From the NCBI GenBank assembly GCA_024277695.1, contig JAJRUR010000119.1, forward strand, positions 1 to 7,237: DNA of 7,237 nucleotides. The letters run 5' to 3'. The stretch is from Bacteroidota bacterium (GTDB lineage Bacteria > Bacteroidota > Bacteroidia > Chitinophagales > Saprospiraceae). This document shows, in pieces, positions 1 through 5,918 of the stretch. Positions within the stretch are counted from its first letter, which is position 1, and each line of letters starts with the position of its first letter. The notes under the pieces were generated by a model that saw only the letters and a program-made list of their open reading frames with translations, did not search any database and was not told the DNA's origin. The translations under genes were made by a program, and so were the position numbers.

Positions 1-33
1 GAGCAGATGACAAAATAGCTTAATGCAACAAAA

Positions 34-107
34 GCCCCAGCGGGGCGACCTGATTGTAATCCATCGTGGCGACCTGTTTGTAGCCCCAGCGGGGCGGCCT
101 GTATAAT
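34..107. repeat. Three tandem ~25-nt palindrome-containing repeat units
   Basis: Units are 34-58, 59-82 and 83-107. Each has a 13-nt core followed by a GACCTG-type tail and a TTTGTA-type spacer. In units 1 and 3 the core is GCCCCAGCGGGGC, a 5-bp stem with a 3-nt loop. Unit 2 has a diverged core that still contains a small palindrome, CCATCGTGG. The tails read GACCTG, GACCTG and GGCCTG; the spacers read ATTGTA, TTTGTA and TATAAT. The units are much more GC-rich than the flanking DNA. They look like a dispersed intergenic repeat family rather than CRISPR: the period is only 24-25 nt and there is no variable spacer of useful length. Function is unknown. Confidence 0.75.
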
Positions 108-297
108 ATGGCAAACAGATACACACAAATATATTTCAGGAATAATAGCGAAACGCATTCAAAAATTAGTATTCATTTTTTTGGTAAGGTTACACGAACT
201 CCGGACAGTTTTTATGCGTAGTCCGACAGAGAACTCCTTAAAAACTTGTTGAGTTTGTCAAAAAGACACAAAGTAACCAGTGGTGATTTTGAAGTTA

Positions 298-326
298 TTT
301 GTATATTGCATCGGGAATTATTTTTG
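298..326 (+). promoter_or_regulatory. Possible Bacteroidota-type promoter for the ATP-grasp-like gene
   Basis: A TTTG at 298-301 lies 17 nt before TATTTTTG at 319-326, which fits the TAnnTTTG -7 consensus of Bacteroidota. Transcription from here would give a leader of roughly 120 nt before the ATG at 451. The surrounding DNA is T-rich, so a chance match is quite possible. Confidence 0.25.
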
Positions 327-450
327 TTTTATGATCTACAATATACTGAATATCAGTTAATTATTGGATAATAACCCCCTTTTTATTCTATTTTGTAACT
401 ACCGAAACTTGAGTAATTAAAAAAAAACAAGCCAAACAGGCTATCTATCC

Positions 451-1647
451 ATGGTGGGGCACTTACGGACTCGATTCAATCAACGATTTTCGGAAGACAA
501 ATACCGAGATCTTCTCAGCTATGTCCACAATGCTTTTAATTATACGCAACAGTTCAGAATAGCTGAGACACCCGTATTTGTGAGCAAGGAATTGGGAAAT
601 GAAATTTTTGAAGCTTGTCATGAATTGGCATCCTTTATCTATCACCCCGACTATGCTCAGTATACACAGTTTGCTATCCCTCCCGGTCAAGATGTCCCTA
701 ACGAAAGCAGGCATTCTTTGTTTTTGCAGCTTGACTTTGGCTTGTGTTACAACGAAGACAAAACCCGGCTTATCCCCCAGCTCATCGAAGCACAGGGGTT
801 TCCGTCCCTTTATTTTTTTCAGTACCTACTTGCGGGTGCTTATCGTGAAGTATATGATATTCCGGACAATTATAGCAGTCTTTTTTCAGGTCTTGATGGG
901 CAGAGCTACTTGGATTATCTACGTGAGATCATCGTTGGTGATGCAGATCCTCAAAACGTCATACTGCTAGAAATAGAACCGGAAAAACAACCGACGAATA
1001 TTGACTTTATGGCAGCAGAGTACTATCTAGGTATTCGGACGGTTTGTATTTCGGAAGTAATAAAAGAAAATAATCTACTTTTTTATAAAAATAAGGATGG
1101 AAAAAAAATCAAAATAGAGCGCATCTTTAACCGTGTTATTTTTGACGAATTGATACAACGGGATGATATCTCCAGACAGTTTTCGTTCAGAGATGCTCTC
1201 GATGTGTATTGGGTAGGACACCCTAACTGGTTTTTTAAAATCAGCAAATATACTTTGCCACTCCTCACGAGTAGGTACGTACCGCCGACCTTCTATCTAG
1301 ATAGACTCCACAGCTATCCACCCGATCTACAAAATTTTGTACTTAAGCCGCTTTATACCTTTTCAGGTACGGGAGTAGAACTAGATGTAAACCTCGATAT
1401 GCTCAGGAGTATTAAGGATCCACAAAATTGGATACTGCAGCGCAAAGTAGAATATGCCCCTATCATTCAGACTCCGGATGCACCTGCCAAGTGTGAAATA
1501 CGCATGCTCATGGTTAGAGATCCCAAAACACAATCCCTAAAAATCATCAATAATCTGGCACGACTCAGCAAAGGTGCTATGGTCGGTACCCGATATAATA
1601 AAAACAAACAATGGGTTGGAGGCTCAGTAGCTTTTTTCGAAACTTGA
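451..1647 (+). CDS. Orphan ATP-grasp-like (putative carboxylate-amine ligase) protein
   Basis: A 398-residue soluble protein with no signal peptide or membrane segment. I do not recognise a characterised family, but the C-terminal half reads as an ATP-grasp fold. FVLKPLYTFSGTGVE (296-310) supplies the nucleotide-binding lysine (K299) and a glycine-containing loop. WILQ (327-330) and E334 resemble the adenine-binding linker. E349-I-R351 and N367/N368 with R371 match the magnesium-binding E-x-R and N-x-x-x-R pattern, followed by a GG-containing end (WVGGSVAFFE). Residues 90-125, with PQLIEAQGFPSLY, resemble the pre-ATP-grasp or substrate segment of glutathionylspermidine synthase-like and circularly permuted ATP-grasp proteins. 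Such enzymes activate a carboxylate as acyl phosphate and join it to an amine or thiol; the substrate here is unknown. ATG 451 is the first in-frame start after a TAA at 418-420. The next gene, 86 nt downstream, is a PLP acyl-condensing enzyme, so an aminolipid or small-molecule role is possible but inferred. Confidence 0.7.
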   Translation: MVGHLRTRFNQRFSEDKYRDLLSYVHNAFNYTQQFRIAETPVFVSKELGNEIFEACHELASFIYHPDYAQYTQFAIPPGQDVPNESRHSLFLQLDFGLCYNEDKTRLIPQLIEAQGFPSLYFFQYLLAGAYREVYDIPDNYSSLFSGLDGQSYLDYLREIIVGDADPQNVILLEIEPEKQPTNIDFMAAEYYLGIRTVCISEVIKENNLLFYKNKDGKKIKIERIFNRVIFDELIQRDDISRQFSFRDALDVYWVGHPNWFFKISKYTLPLLTSRYVPPTFYLDRLHSYPPDLQNFVLKPLYTFSGTGVELDVNLDMLRSIKDPQNWILQRKVEYAPIIQTPDAPAKCEIRMLMVRDPKTQSLKIINNLARLSKGAMVGTRYNKNKQWVGGSVAFFET

Positions 1648-1700
1648 TAAAATCAGCTATTGATATTGACTAAAAGTCAAAATGATTCCGATCTAAATTG

Positions 1701-1708
1701 TACATTTG
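1701..1708 (+). promoter_or_regulatory. Probable -7 box (TACATTTG) of the alpha-oxoamine synthase gene
   Basis: TACATTTG followed by C matches the Bacteroidota -7 consensus TAnnTTTG with a following pyrimidine. No good -33 TTG lies at the expected distance. Transcription would begin near 1712-1714, leaving about 20 nt before ATG 1734 but only about 12 nt before ATG 1725, which favours the later start. It implies that the synthase is not only read through from the gene before it. A weak inverted repeat TTGAC/GTCAA (1666-1680) lies just upstream. Confidence 0.55.
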
Positions 1709-1733
1709 CTGACAAGAATAAAAAATGATTTTG

Positions 1734-2966
1734 ATGAGTGATCTTTTTAAAAAAATGGATGATTTTGGCCCTTTGGGCAATTATGCCGAAGTGGCGGAGG
1801 GATATTTTGTTTTTCCGGAGTTAGAAGGCGAAATTGCCAACCGAATGCGTTTCAAAGGGCAGGAGTGTATCGTATGGAGTGTCAATGACTATCTTGGTCT
1901 GGCCAATCACCCGTCTATAAGGAAGGCAGATACCGAAGCAACCCGAGACTGGGGACTTGCCTATCCTATGGGCTCGCGCCTGATGACCGGACAGACATCT
2001 CTACATACACGTCTCGAAAACGAACTTGCTGATTTTGTCCGGAAGGAGTCGGCATTTGTCCTCAATTTTGGTTATCAAGGTTTTATGTCTGTACTGGATA
2101 CACTACTCGGTCGTCATGATGTAGCTGTATATGATTCTAACTGTCATGCTTGTCTCGTTGACGGACTCCGCCTCCATATGGGTAAGCGATTTGTCTATGA
2201 GCACAACGATATGGACAGTTTGGTGGCTTGTTTGGAAAAGGCTGAAAAGCTAGTAGAGCGTACCGGAGGAGGGATACTTGTGGTTACTGAAGGAGTCTTC
2301 GGCATGCGAGGGCACCAAGGCAAGTTGCGTGAGATCATTGCTTTAAAAGAAAGACATGCATTTCGATTGGTGGTAGATGATGCCCATGGATTCGGTACGA
2401 TGGGTGCTACAGGAGCAGGAACCGGAGAAGAGCAAGGGGTTCAGGATGGTATTGATGTCTATCTAGCTACTTTTGCTAAGTCTATGGCGGGTATTGGAGC
2501 CTTTGTAGCAGCTGATGCCAAAGTGATCAAATTTCTCAAATACAATATGCGTTCACAAGTATTTGCCAAATCGCTCCCTATGCCTATAGTGCAGGGTAGC
2601 TTGAAGCGCTTAGAGATGCTCCGAACGATGCCCGAACTCAAAAATACACTATGGACTATAGCTCGTGCCCTACAAAAAGGACTTTCGGATGAAGGATTTG
2701 ATATATCCAATACCAATACGGCGGTAACTCCTGTTATGCTTCAAGGTAGTGTGGATGAAGCGATGAAAATGGTCTTTGATCTGAGAGAAAACTATCATAT
2801 CTTTTGTTCCATTGTCATCTATCCGGTGATACCCAAAGGCATGATTCTTCTCAGACTGATACCAACAGCGTCTCATACACTGCAAGATGTACAAGAAACT
2901 ATTCAGGCTTTTAAGGCTGTACGCCAAAAACTGGCGAGCGGAGCATATGCAGAACAAACCACTTGA
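1734..2966 (+). CDS. PLP-dependent alpha-oxoamine synthase (serine palmitoyltransferase / cysteate acyltransferase-like)
   Basis: A 410-residue fold-type I PLP enzyme of the alpha-oxoamine synthase family (AONS, KBL, ALAS, SPT). These enzymes decarboxylatively condense an amino acid with an acyl thioester. Visible landmarks: NDYLGL (51-56), GSRLMTGQTSLH (80-91), cofactor-stacking H138 in SNCHACLVDG, TEG (185-187), the PLP-binding DDAHG with D216 and H218, Schiff-base K249 in ATFAKSMAG, and R374 in LLRLIPTASHT, equivalent to the carboxylate-binding arginine. Length is normal. The N-terminus (FGPLGNYAEVAEGYFVFPELEG) and the AKS lysine motif differ from classical Bacteroidota SPT. They fit a separate paralogue group that is common in the phylum and includes candidates for capnine (sulfonolipid) synthesis. 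Substrate cannot be fixed from sequence. ATG 1734 (MSDLFKK) is preferred to ATG 1725 from family N-termini and promoter spacing. The gene is followed by the glycosylase gene with a 4-nt overlap or a 14-nt gap, depending on the start. Confidence 0.9.
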   Translation: MSDLFKKMDDFGPLGNYAEVAEGYFVFPELEGEIANRMRFKGQECIVWSVNDYLGLANHPSIRKADTEATRDWGLAYPMGSRLMTGQTSLHTRLENELADFVRKESAFVLNFGYQGFMSVLDTLLGRHDVAVYDSNCHACLVDGLRLHMGKRFVYEHNDMDSLVACLEKAEKLVERTGGGILVVTEGVFGMRGHQGKLREIIALKERHAFRLVVDDAHGFGTMGATGAGTGEEQGVQDGIDVYLATFAKSMAGIGAFVAADAKVIKFLKYNMRSQVFAKSLPMPIVQGSLKRLEMLRTMPELKNTLWTIARALQKGLSDEGFDISNTNTAVTPVMLQGSVDEAMKMVFDLRENYHIFCSIVIYPVIPKGMILLRLIPTASHTLQDVQETIQAFKAVRQKLASGAYAEQTT

Positions 2967-3592
2967 ACTGTAGAGTAGTAGTGAAGAGCTCTAAAACCTT
3001 ATCACGTTCTTTCTTTGTCCGTAAGGATACCGTCCAAATAGCCAAGGACTTGCTCGGTCAAGTAATACGTACTAGTATAGATGGAAAGATAACTAGCGGT
3101 ATCATCGTAGAGACGGAAGCCTATTTGGCTCCGGAAGATCAAGCCAGTCATGCCAAAAATAATAGACGGACTGCGAGGACGACATCATTCTATAAAATGG
3201 GCGGTACGGCCTATGTCTATATCAGCTACGGAGTACATCATCTATTTAATGTTGTGACGGGTCCGGAAGATTATCCACATGCCATTTTGGTAAGAGCTAT
3301 TGAACCTATGGAGGGATTGGATACGATGTATATTCGACGGAAGTCGCAGATCTACAATCGTACATTGACCGGAGGTCCCGGAAGGCTAAGTGTCGCCCTA
3401 GGGATTGATGTAAGATATGACGGTATAGATCTTTGTCATCCGGATAGCCCTATTAAGATAGTATGTCGAAAGCGGATACCACACCAAAATATTGTGGCTA
3501 CTTCAAGAATCGGAATAGCTTCCGTTGGTGCGCCTTGGGCATCAGCAGCTTTGCGATTCTGTGTAGGTGACAGCAAATGGTTGAGTCGGTAG
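2963..3592 (+). CDS. mpg: DNA-3-methyladenine (alkyladenine) glycosylase, AAG/MPG family
   Basis: Base-excision repair glycosylase that removes alkylated and deaminated purines from DNA. Up to 209 residues, close to bacterial family length. Against human AAG I can align the catalytic glutamate (E52, human E125), Y54 (Y127), H63 (H136), the intercalating tyrosine Y89 in YISYG (Y162), N96 (N169) and R111 (R182), all conserved with matching spacing. GPGRLS (138-143) and the terminal RIGI...LRF segments complete the fold, so it should be active. The start is uncertain: TTG 2963 overlaps the preceding TGA by 4 nt (TTGA), suggesting translational coupling, while GTG 2981 gives MKSSKTLSRSFF, closer to family N-termini. 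Probably co-transcribed with the upstream synthase, although the functions look unrelated. It ends 24 nt from the converging ABM gene. Confidence 0.95.
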   Translation: MNCRVVVKSSKTLSRSFFVRKDTVQIAKDLLGQVIRTSIDGKITSGIIVETEAYLAPEDQASHAKNNRRTARTTSFYKMGGTAYVYISYGVHHLFNVVTGPEDYPHAILVRAIEPMEGLDTMYIRRKSQIYNRTLTGGPGRLSVALGIDVRYDGIDLCHPDSPIKIVCRKRIPHQNIVATSRIGIASVGAPWASAALRFCVGDSKWLSR

Positions 3593-3616
3593 AGTACTCA
3601 AGGTAGTTTTTGCTAT

Positions 3617-3904
3617 TTATTTTACCGGATTTGTAGTCCATGCTTCCGGTTTATGAGCGAACCATGGTTTGATTTTGGACCAAGTTGATTTAAAGAAAGG
3701 ACTATTGCGATAGGAATCCAGCGCTTCGGTGGACTCCCAAAGGCTATATGTAAAAAACACATTGGGGTATCCGCTATCCTTTAGGAGGATGACATCTTTG
3801 CAGCCGGATTGGGACAATATCTGCTCCCGAATCCGTTGATAATGCTCTACAAAAGCATCTACGTATTCAAAACTAAAACTCATCTTAACGATTCGATAGA
3901 TCAT
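3617..3904 (-). CDS. Small ABM-domain (antibiotic biosynthesis monooxygenase-like) protein
   Basis: A 95-residue protein of the dimeric alpha/beta-barrel ABM superfamily (Pfam ABM, PF03992). The layout is typical: first strand MIYRIVKMSF, a helix (12-31) leading to SGCKDVILLKD, strand NVFFTYSLWES with the conserved W56, and helix ALDSYRNSPFFKSTWSKIKPWF. Members range from heme-degrading and quinol monooxygenases to proteins of unknown role. Nothing visible fixes the substrate, and the domain name should not be read as antibiotic synthesis. The start is ATG at 3904-3902; M8 is an alternative but would cut the first strand. The gene lies 11 nt behind the DUF62 gene on the same strand, so the two probably form an operon. 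Confidence 0.85.
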   Translation of the reverse strand: MIYRIVKMSFSFEYVDAFVEHYQRIREQILSQSGCKDVILLKDSGYPNVFFTYSLWESTEALDSYRNSPFFKSTWSKIKPWFAHKPEAWTTNPVK

Positions 3905-3915
3905 AATTCAGGCGG

Positions 3916-4686
3916 TTAATTTTCAAATTCTATTTGGACACTTTGTTCGTGCCCGAGGTCGAGTTCATCAACGGCACGGCCCATATTGACTGCTAGTTCT
4001 AACAGATCTACATCATTAAAGCGACAGACGACATCACCGATGGGGACGTCATGATAGTGTTGATGGATCTTACGGATAGGAGCCCCCACTTGGAAGTGAA
4101 GAGCGAAATTTCTACCGCGTCGGGTCTTTTCGAATTGATCTCGCTTGAGGTTGAGAAAAAGATTTCCGAAGTGGTCCACATGGATTACTGTCGCACTGAT
4201 AAAATCCGGATTGATGATAGGGAGTAGTTTGAGTCGTTGGACAAATTCTTCACTGGAGATGGCTTCGCCAAAATCTTCAAAAGCTACTCCGCGGAGCATT
4301 TGTGCTGCAATGTTAGCCACACTCTCAAAAAGATCTTCGGTTTTTTGGAGACGTACTTTATAGATGGCATCCGGACTTTTGTCAAACATTATCGAAAATA
4401 CTCCATTATTGGGGCCGATAAAATAATAGTCATCCTTGCGAAAAAAGATATAGTCTTCTTCTCTAAAGTCTGTACCATCTACAGAGATCACGTGTACGGT
4501 ATTTGGAGGGAAGTCATAATAGCAGTTACCCAGAACGATAGCTCCGTGGTTGATATCATAAGGCTGTATCAGATGGGTGATATCGACAAGACGAGCCAAG
4601 GGATAATGCCGAATGAGGCATGCCTTCAGTCTGGCTACATAGTAGTCTTTGAGTCCGAAATCTGAAGTAATGGTGATGATGGCCAC
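3916..4686 (-). CDS. DUF62 / SAM hydroxide adenosyltransferase-like protein with altered catalytic triad
   Basis: A 256-residue member of the SAM hydrolase / fluorinase / chlorinase superfamily (DUF62). Family landmarks are present: ITSDFGLKDYYVARLKA at the N-terminus (D9), DITH (35-38), a GPNNG turn (91-95, usually PDNG), DHFGN (171-175, which contacts substrate in fluorinase) and the C-terminal LLELAVNMGRA...LGHEQSVQIEF. In characterised SAM hydrolases water is activated by an Asp-Arg-His triad. Here the VDPGVG loop is replaced by VDGTDFR, leaving D70 and possibly R75 with shortened spacing. No histidine occurs anywhere from residue 66 to 168, so the catalytic His is missing. Bacteroidota homologues I recall are also divergent here, so this may be a clade trait and not decay. 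The start is GTG at 4686, about 20 nt behind a -7 box. Substrate and activity are uncertain. Confidence 0.88.
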   Translation of the reverse strand: MAIITITSDFGLKDYYVARLKACLIRHYPLARLVDITHLIQPYDINHGAIVLGNCYYDFPPNTVHVISVDGTDFREEDYIFFRKDDYYFIGPNNGVFSIMFDKSPDAIYKVRLQKTEDLFESVANIAAQMLRGVAFEDFGEAISSEEFVQRLKLLPIINPDFISATVIHVDHFGNLFLNLKRDQFEKTRRGRNFALHFQVGAPIRKIHQHYHDVPIGDVVCRFNDVDLLELAVNMGRAVDELDLGHEQSVQIEFEN

Positions 4687-4714
4687 GAAAGCTGTATTTT
4701 ATACCTTTATGACA

Positions 4715-4722
4715 CAAATATA
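4715..4722 (-). promoter_or_regulatory. Probable -7 box (TATATTTG) of the DUF62-ABM operon
   Basis: Read on the minus strand this is TATATTTG followed by T, an exact fit to TAnnTTTG plus pyrimidine. Transcription would start near 4708-4710, about 22 nt before the GTG at 4686. No clear -33 TTG is visible at the usual distance. Confidence 0.55.
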
Positions 4723-4740
4723 GTTATCAAATAAGAACTA

Positions 4741-4773
4741 TTGGCTTACTAAATAGGTTTCTGTTTATATTTG
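4741..4773 (+). promoter_or_regulatory. Probable phoH promoter (-33 TTG, -7 TATATTTG)
   Basis: TATATTTG at 4766-4773 followed by C is an exact match to the Bacteroidota -7 box, with TTG at 4741-4743 lying 22 nt upstream as a plausible -33 element. The predicted start near 4778-4780 gives an AT-rich leader of about 25 nt. It is divergent from the DUF62 promoter, the two -7 boxes being 43 nt apart. Confidence 0.6.
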
Positions 4774-4804
4774 CAGTATCCAAGACGCTAAAGAAAATAA
4801 AAAT

Positions 4805-5773
4805 TTGAGCCAAATTGTATTGACATTTGATGGGATTGATCCTATCGAACTATTTGGGCAACGCGAGAATAAGCTCAATCTCGTACGTCAAGCTTTTCCG
4901 GATGTACTGATCACTTCAAGAGGAAATGCAATAAAGATATCCGGTGAGAAAAAAATGGCGCAGCAGGTCAAGTCCAAGATCGAGATGATGGCAAGACTAT
5001 TGCGTAAGCAGGAACAACTTACATTACCTATGGTAGTTGATCTGGTCAATGGTGGTGAGCTATATAAGTTTCAGATGAATAATACCCATATCGGTACGAT
5101 AGTACATGGACAGCACGGAAAGGCTATTAAAGCCCGAACGCGTAATCAAAAGCGTCTAGTCGAAGCTGTACAACTGGGTGATATCGTATTTGCGATAGGG
5201 CCTGCAGGTACTGGCAAGACATATACGGCAGTAGCACTAGCAACTGCTGCGCTAAAGAATCGCCAAGTAAAAAAAATCATACTCACCCGACCGGCTGTCG
5301 AAGCCGGAGAGAGTTTGGGTTTTCTACCTGGTGATCTCCAAGAAAAAGTAGATCCATACCTCAGACCACTTTATGATGCGCTGGACGATATGTTTCCCAA
5401 AGAAAAGCTCCAGCATCTCATCCAATCGCGAACAATTGAAGTGGCACCGCTCGCATTTATGCGAGGTCGTACATTAGATAATGCTTTCATTATTTTGGAT
5501 GAAGCCCAGAACTGTACTACGACTCAGCTCAAAATGTTTTTGACTCGGCTGGGACCATCTGCCAAATGTATCATCACCGGTGATCTGTCTCAGATCGATC
5601 TACCGCGCAATCAGCGATCCGGCCTTTTTAAGGCACTAGACATACTCAAGGGGATACGGGGCATACATACCATTCGCTTCAATTCCGATGATGTAGTACG
5701 GCATACACTCGTCAAATCTATCATCATGGCCTATGATGAAGCAAGAGTGGACCGACAGCAAGAAGAAGAATAG
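4805..5773 (+). CDS. phoH: PhoH family ATPase
   Basis: A 322-residue cytoplasmic ATPase of the PhoH/YbeZ family, a superfamily-1 helicase-like P-loop domain thought to act in RNA metabolism; its biochemical role is not settled. Residues 1-75 form the small N-terminal PhoH/KH-like region. The ATPase core follows: Walker A GPAGTGKT (132-139, K138), the family signature TRPAVEAGESLGFLPGDLQEK (161-181 in two parts), MRGRTL (219-224), Walker B FIILDEAQN (228-236, D232/E233), TGDLSQIDLP (258-267) and the end motif DVVRH (296-300). All key residues are present and length is normal. The start is TTG 4805: an in-frame TAG lies at 4754-4756 with no ATG, GTG or TTG between, and the leader AAAGAAAATAAAAAT has no Shine-Dalgarno. 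The gene is monocistronic, with its own promoter and a hairpin terminator after it. Confidence 0.97.
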   Translation: MSQIVLTFDGIDPIELFGQRENKLNLVRQAFPDVLITSRGNAIKISGEKKMAQQVKSKIEMMARLLRKQEQLTLPMVVDLVNGGELYKFQMNNTHIGTIVHGQHGKAIKARTRNQKRLVEAVQLGDIVFAIGPAGTGKTYTAVALATAALKNRQVKKIILTRPAVEAGESLGFLPGDLQEKVDPYLRPLYDALDDMFPKEKLQHLIQSRTIEVAPLAFMRGRTLDNAFIILDEAQNCTTTQLKMFLTRLGPSAKCIITGDLSQIDLPRNQRSGLFKALDILKGIRGIHTIRFNSDDVVRHTLVKSIIMAYDEARVDRQQEEE

Positions 5774-5858
5774 TTTTTTGAAGGTATCTATCTTTTTTTT
5801 CCGGTAGTAGAGGATATGACGGTCAAAGACAATGGTAGAGTAGAAGTATGTAATAATA

Positions 5859-5896
5859 AGAAAAGTCAGCTCTTATGATCCGGAGCTGACTTTTCT
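5859..5896. terminator. Bidirectional rho-independent-type terminator
   Basis: AGAAAAGTCAGCTC (5859-5872) and GAGCTGACTTTTCT (5883-5896) form a perfect 14-bp stem around a 10-nt loop. The A-rich left foot and T-rich right foot supply a U-tract in both orientations. It sits between convergent phoH and the DUF937 gene, 85 nt after one stop and 22 nt after the other, so it likely ends both transcripts. Confidence 0.85.
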
Positions 5897-5918
5897 GTAT
5901 CCTTTCGATTACGGATAT

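Larger units (their letters stand above)
1..450. other. Intergenic region upstream of the ATP-grasp-like gene
   Basis: No coding region is supported in this stretch. It holds three tandem GC-rich palindromic repeat units near its left edge (34-107), then AT-rich DNA with many stops in all frames. A short inverted pair CGGAC (202-206) / GTCCG (221-225) and a direct repeat GAACTCC (196-202 and 231-237) occur in the middle. A possible phylum-type promoter lies at 298-326 and a run of nine A's at 420-428 just before the first gene. The first ~30 bases could be the tail of an upstream gene, but several frames close there and none is recognisable. Confidence 0.7.

Noticed and set aside
1..18. Tail of an upstream coding gene ending at TAG 16-18
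   Set aside because: Only five codons are visible and another frame also closes by position 23, so no frame can be preferred.
34..107. CRISPR array
   Set aside because: The period is 24-25 nt with contiguous units and no unique spacers of 25 nt or more; no cas gene is nearby.
420..442. Minus-strand terminator-like AGCC/GGCT hairpin followed by a nine-T run
   Set aside because: The stem is only 4 bp and there is no minus-strand gene for it to end.
1666..1680. TTGAC/GTCAA hairpin as terminator of the ATP-grasp-like gene
   Set aside because: A 5-bp AT-rich stem with no T-run after it.
3581..3611. Terminator after the glycosylase gene (TTGAGT/ACTCAA stem, then five T's)
   Set aside because: Only a 6-bp stem with a 9-nt loop, a 5-nt gap before the T-run, and overlap with the coding end; too weak to call.
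4237..4665. Plus-strand open frame of 142 codons
   Set aside because: It lies wholly antisense to the well-supported DUF62 gene and has no family features.
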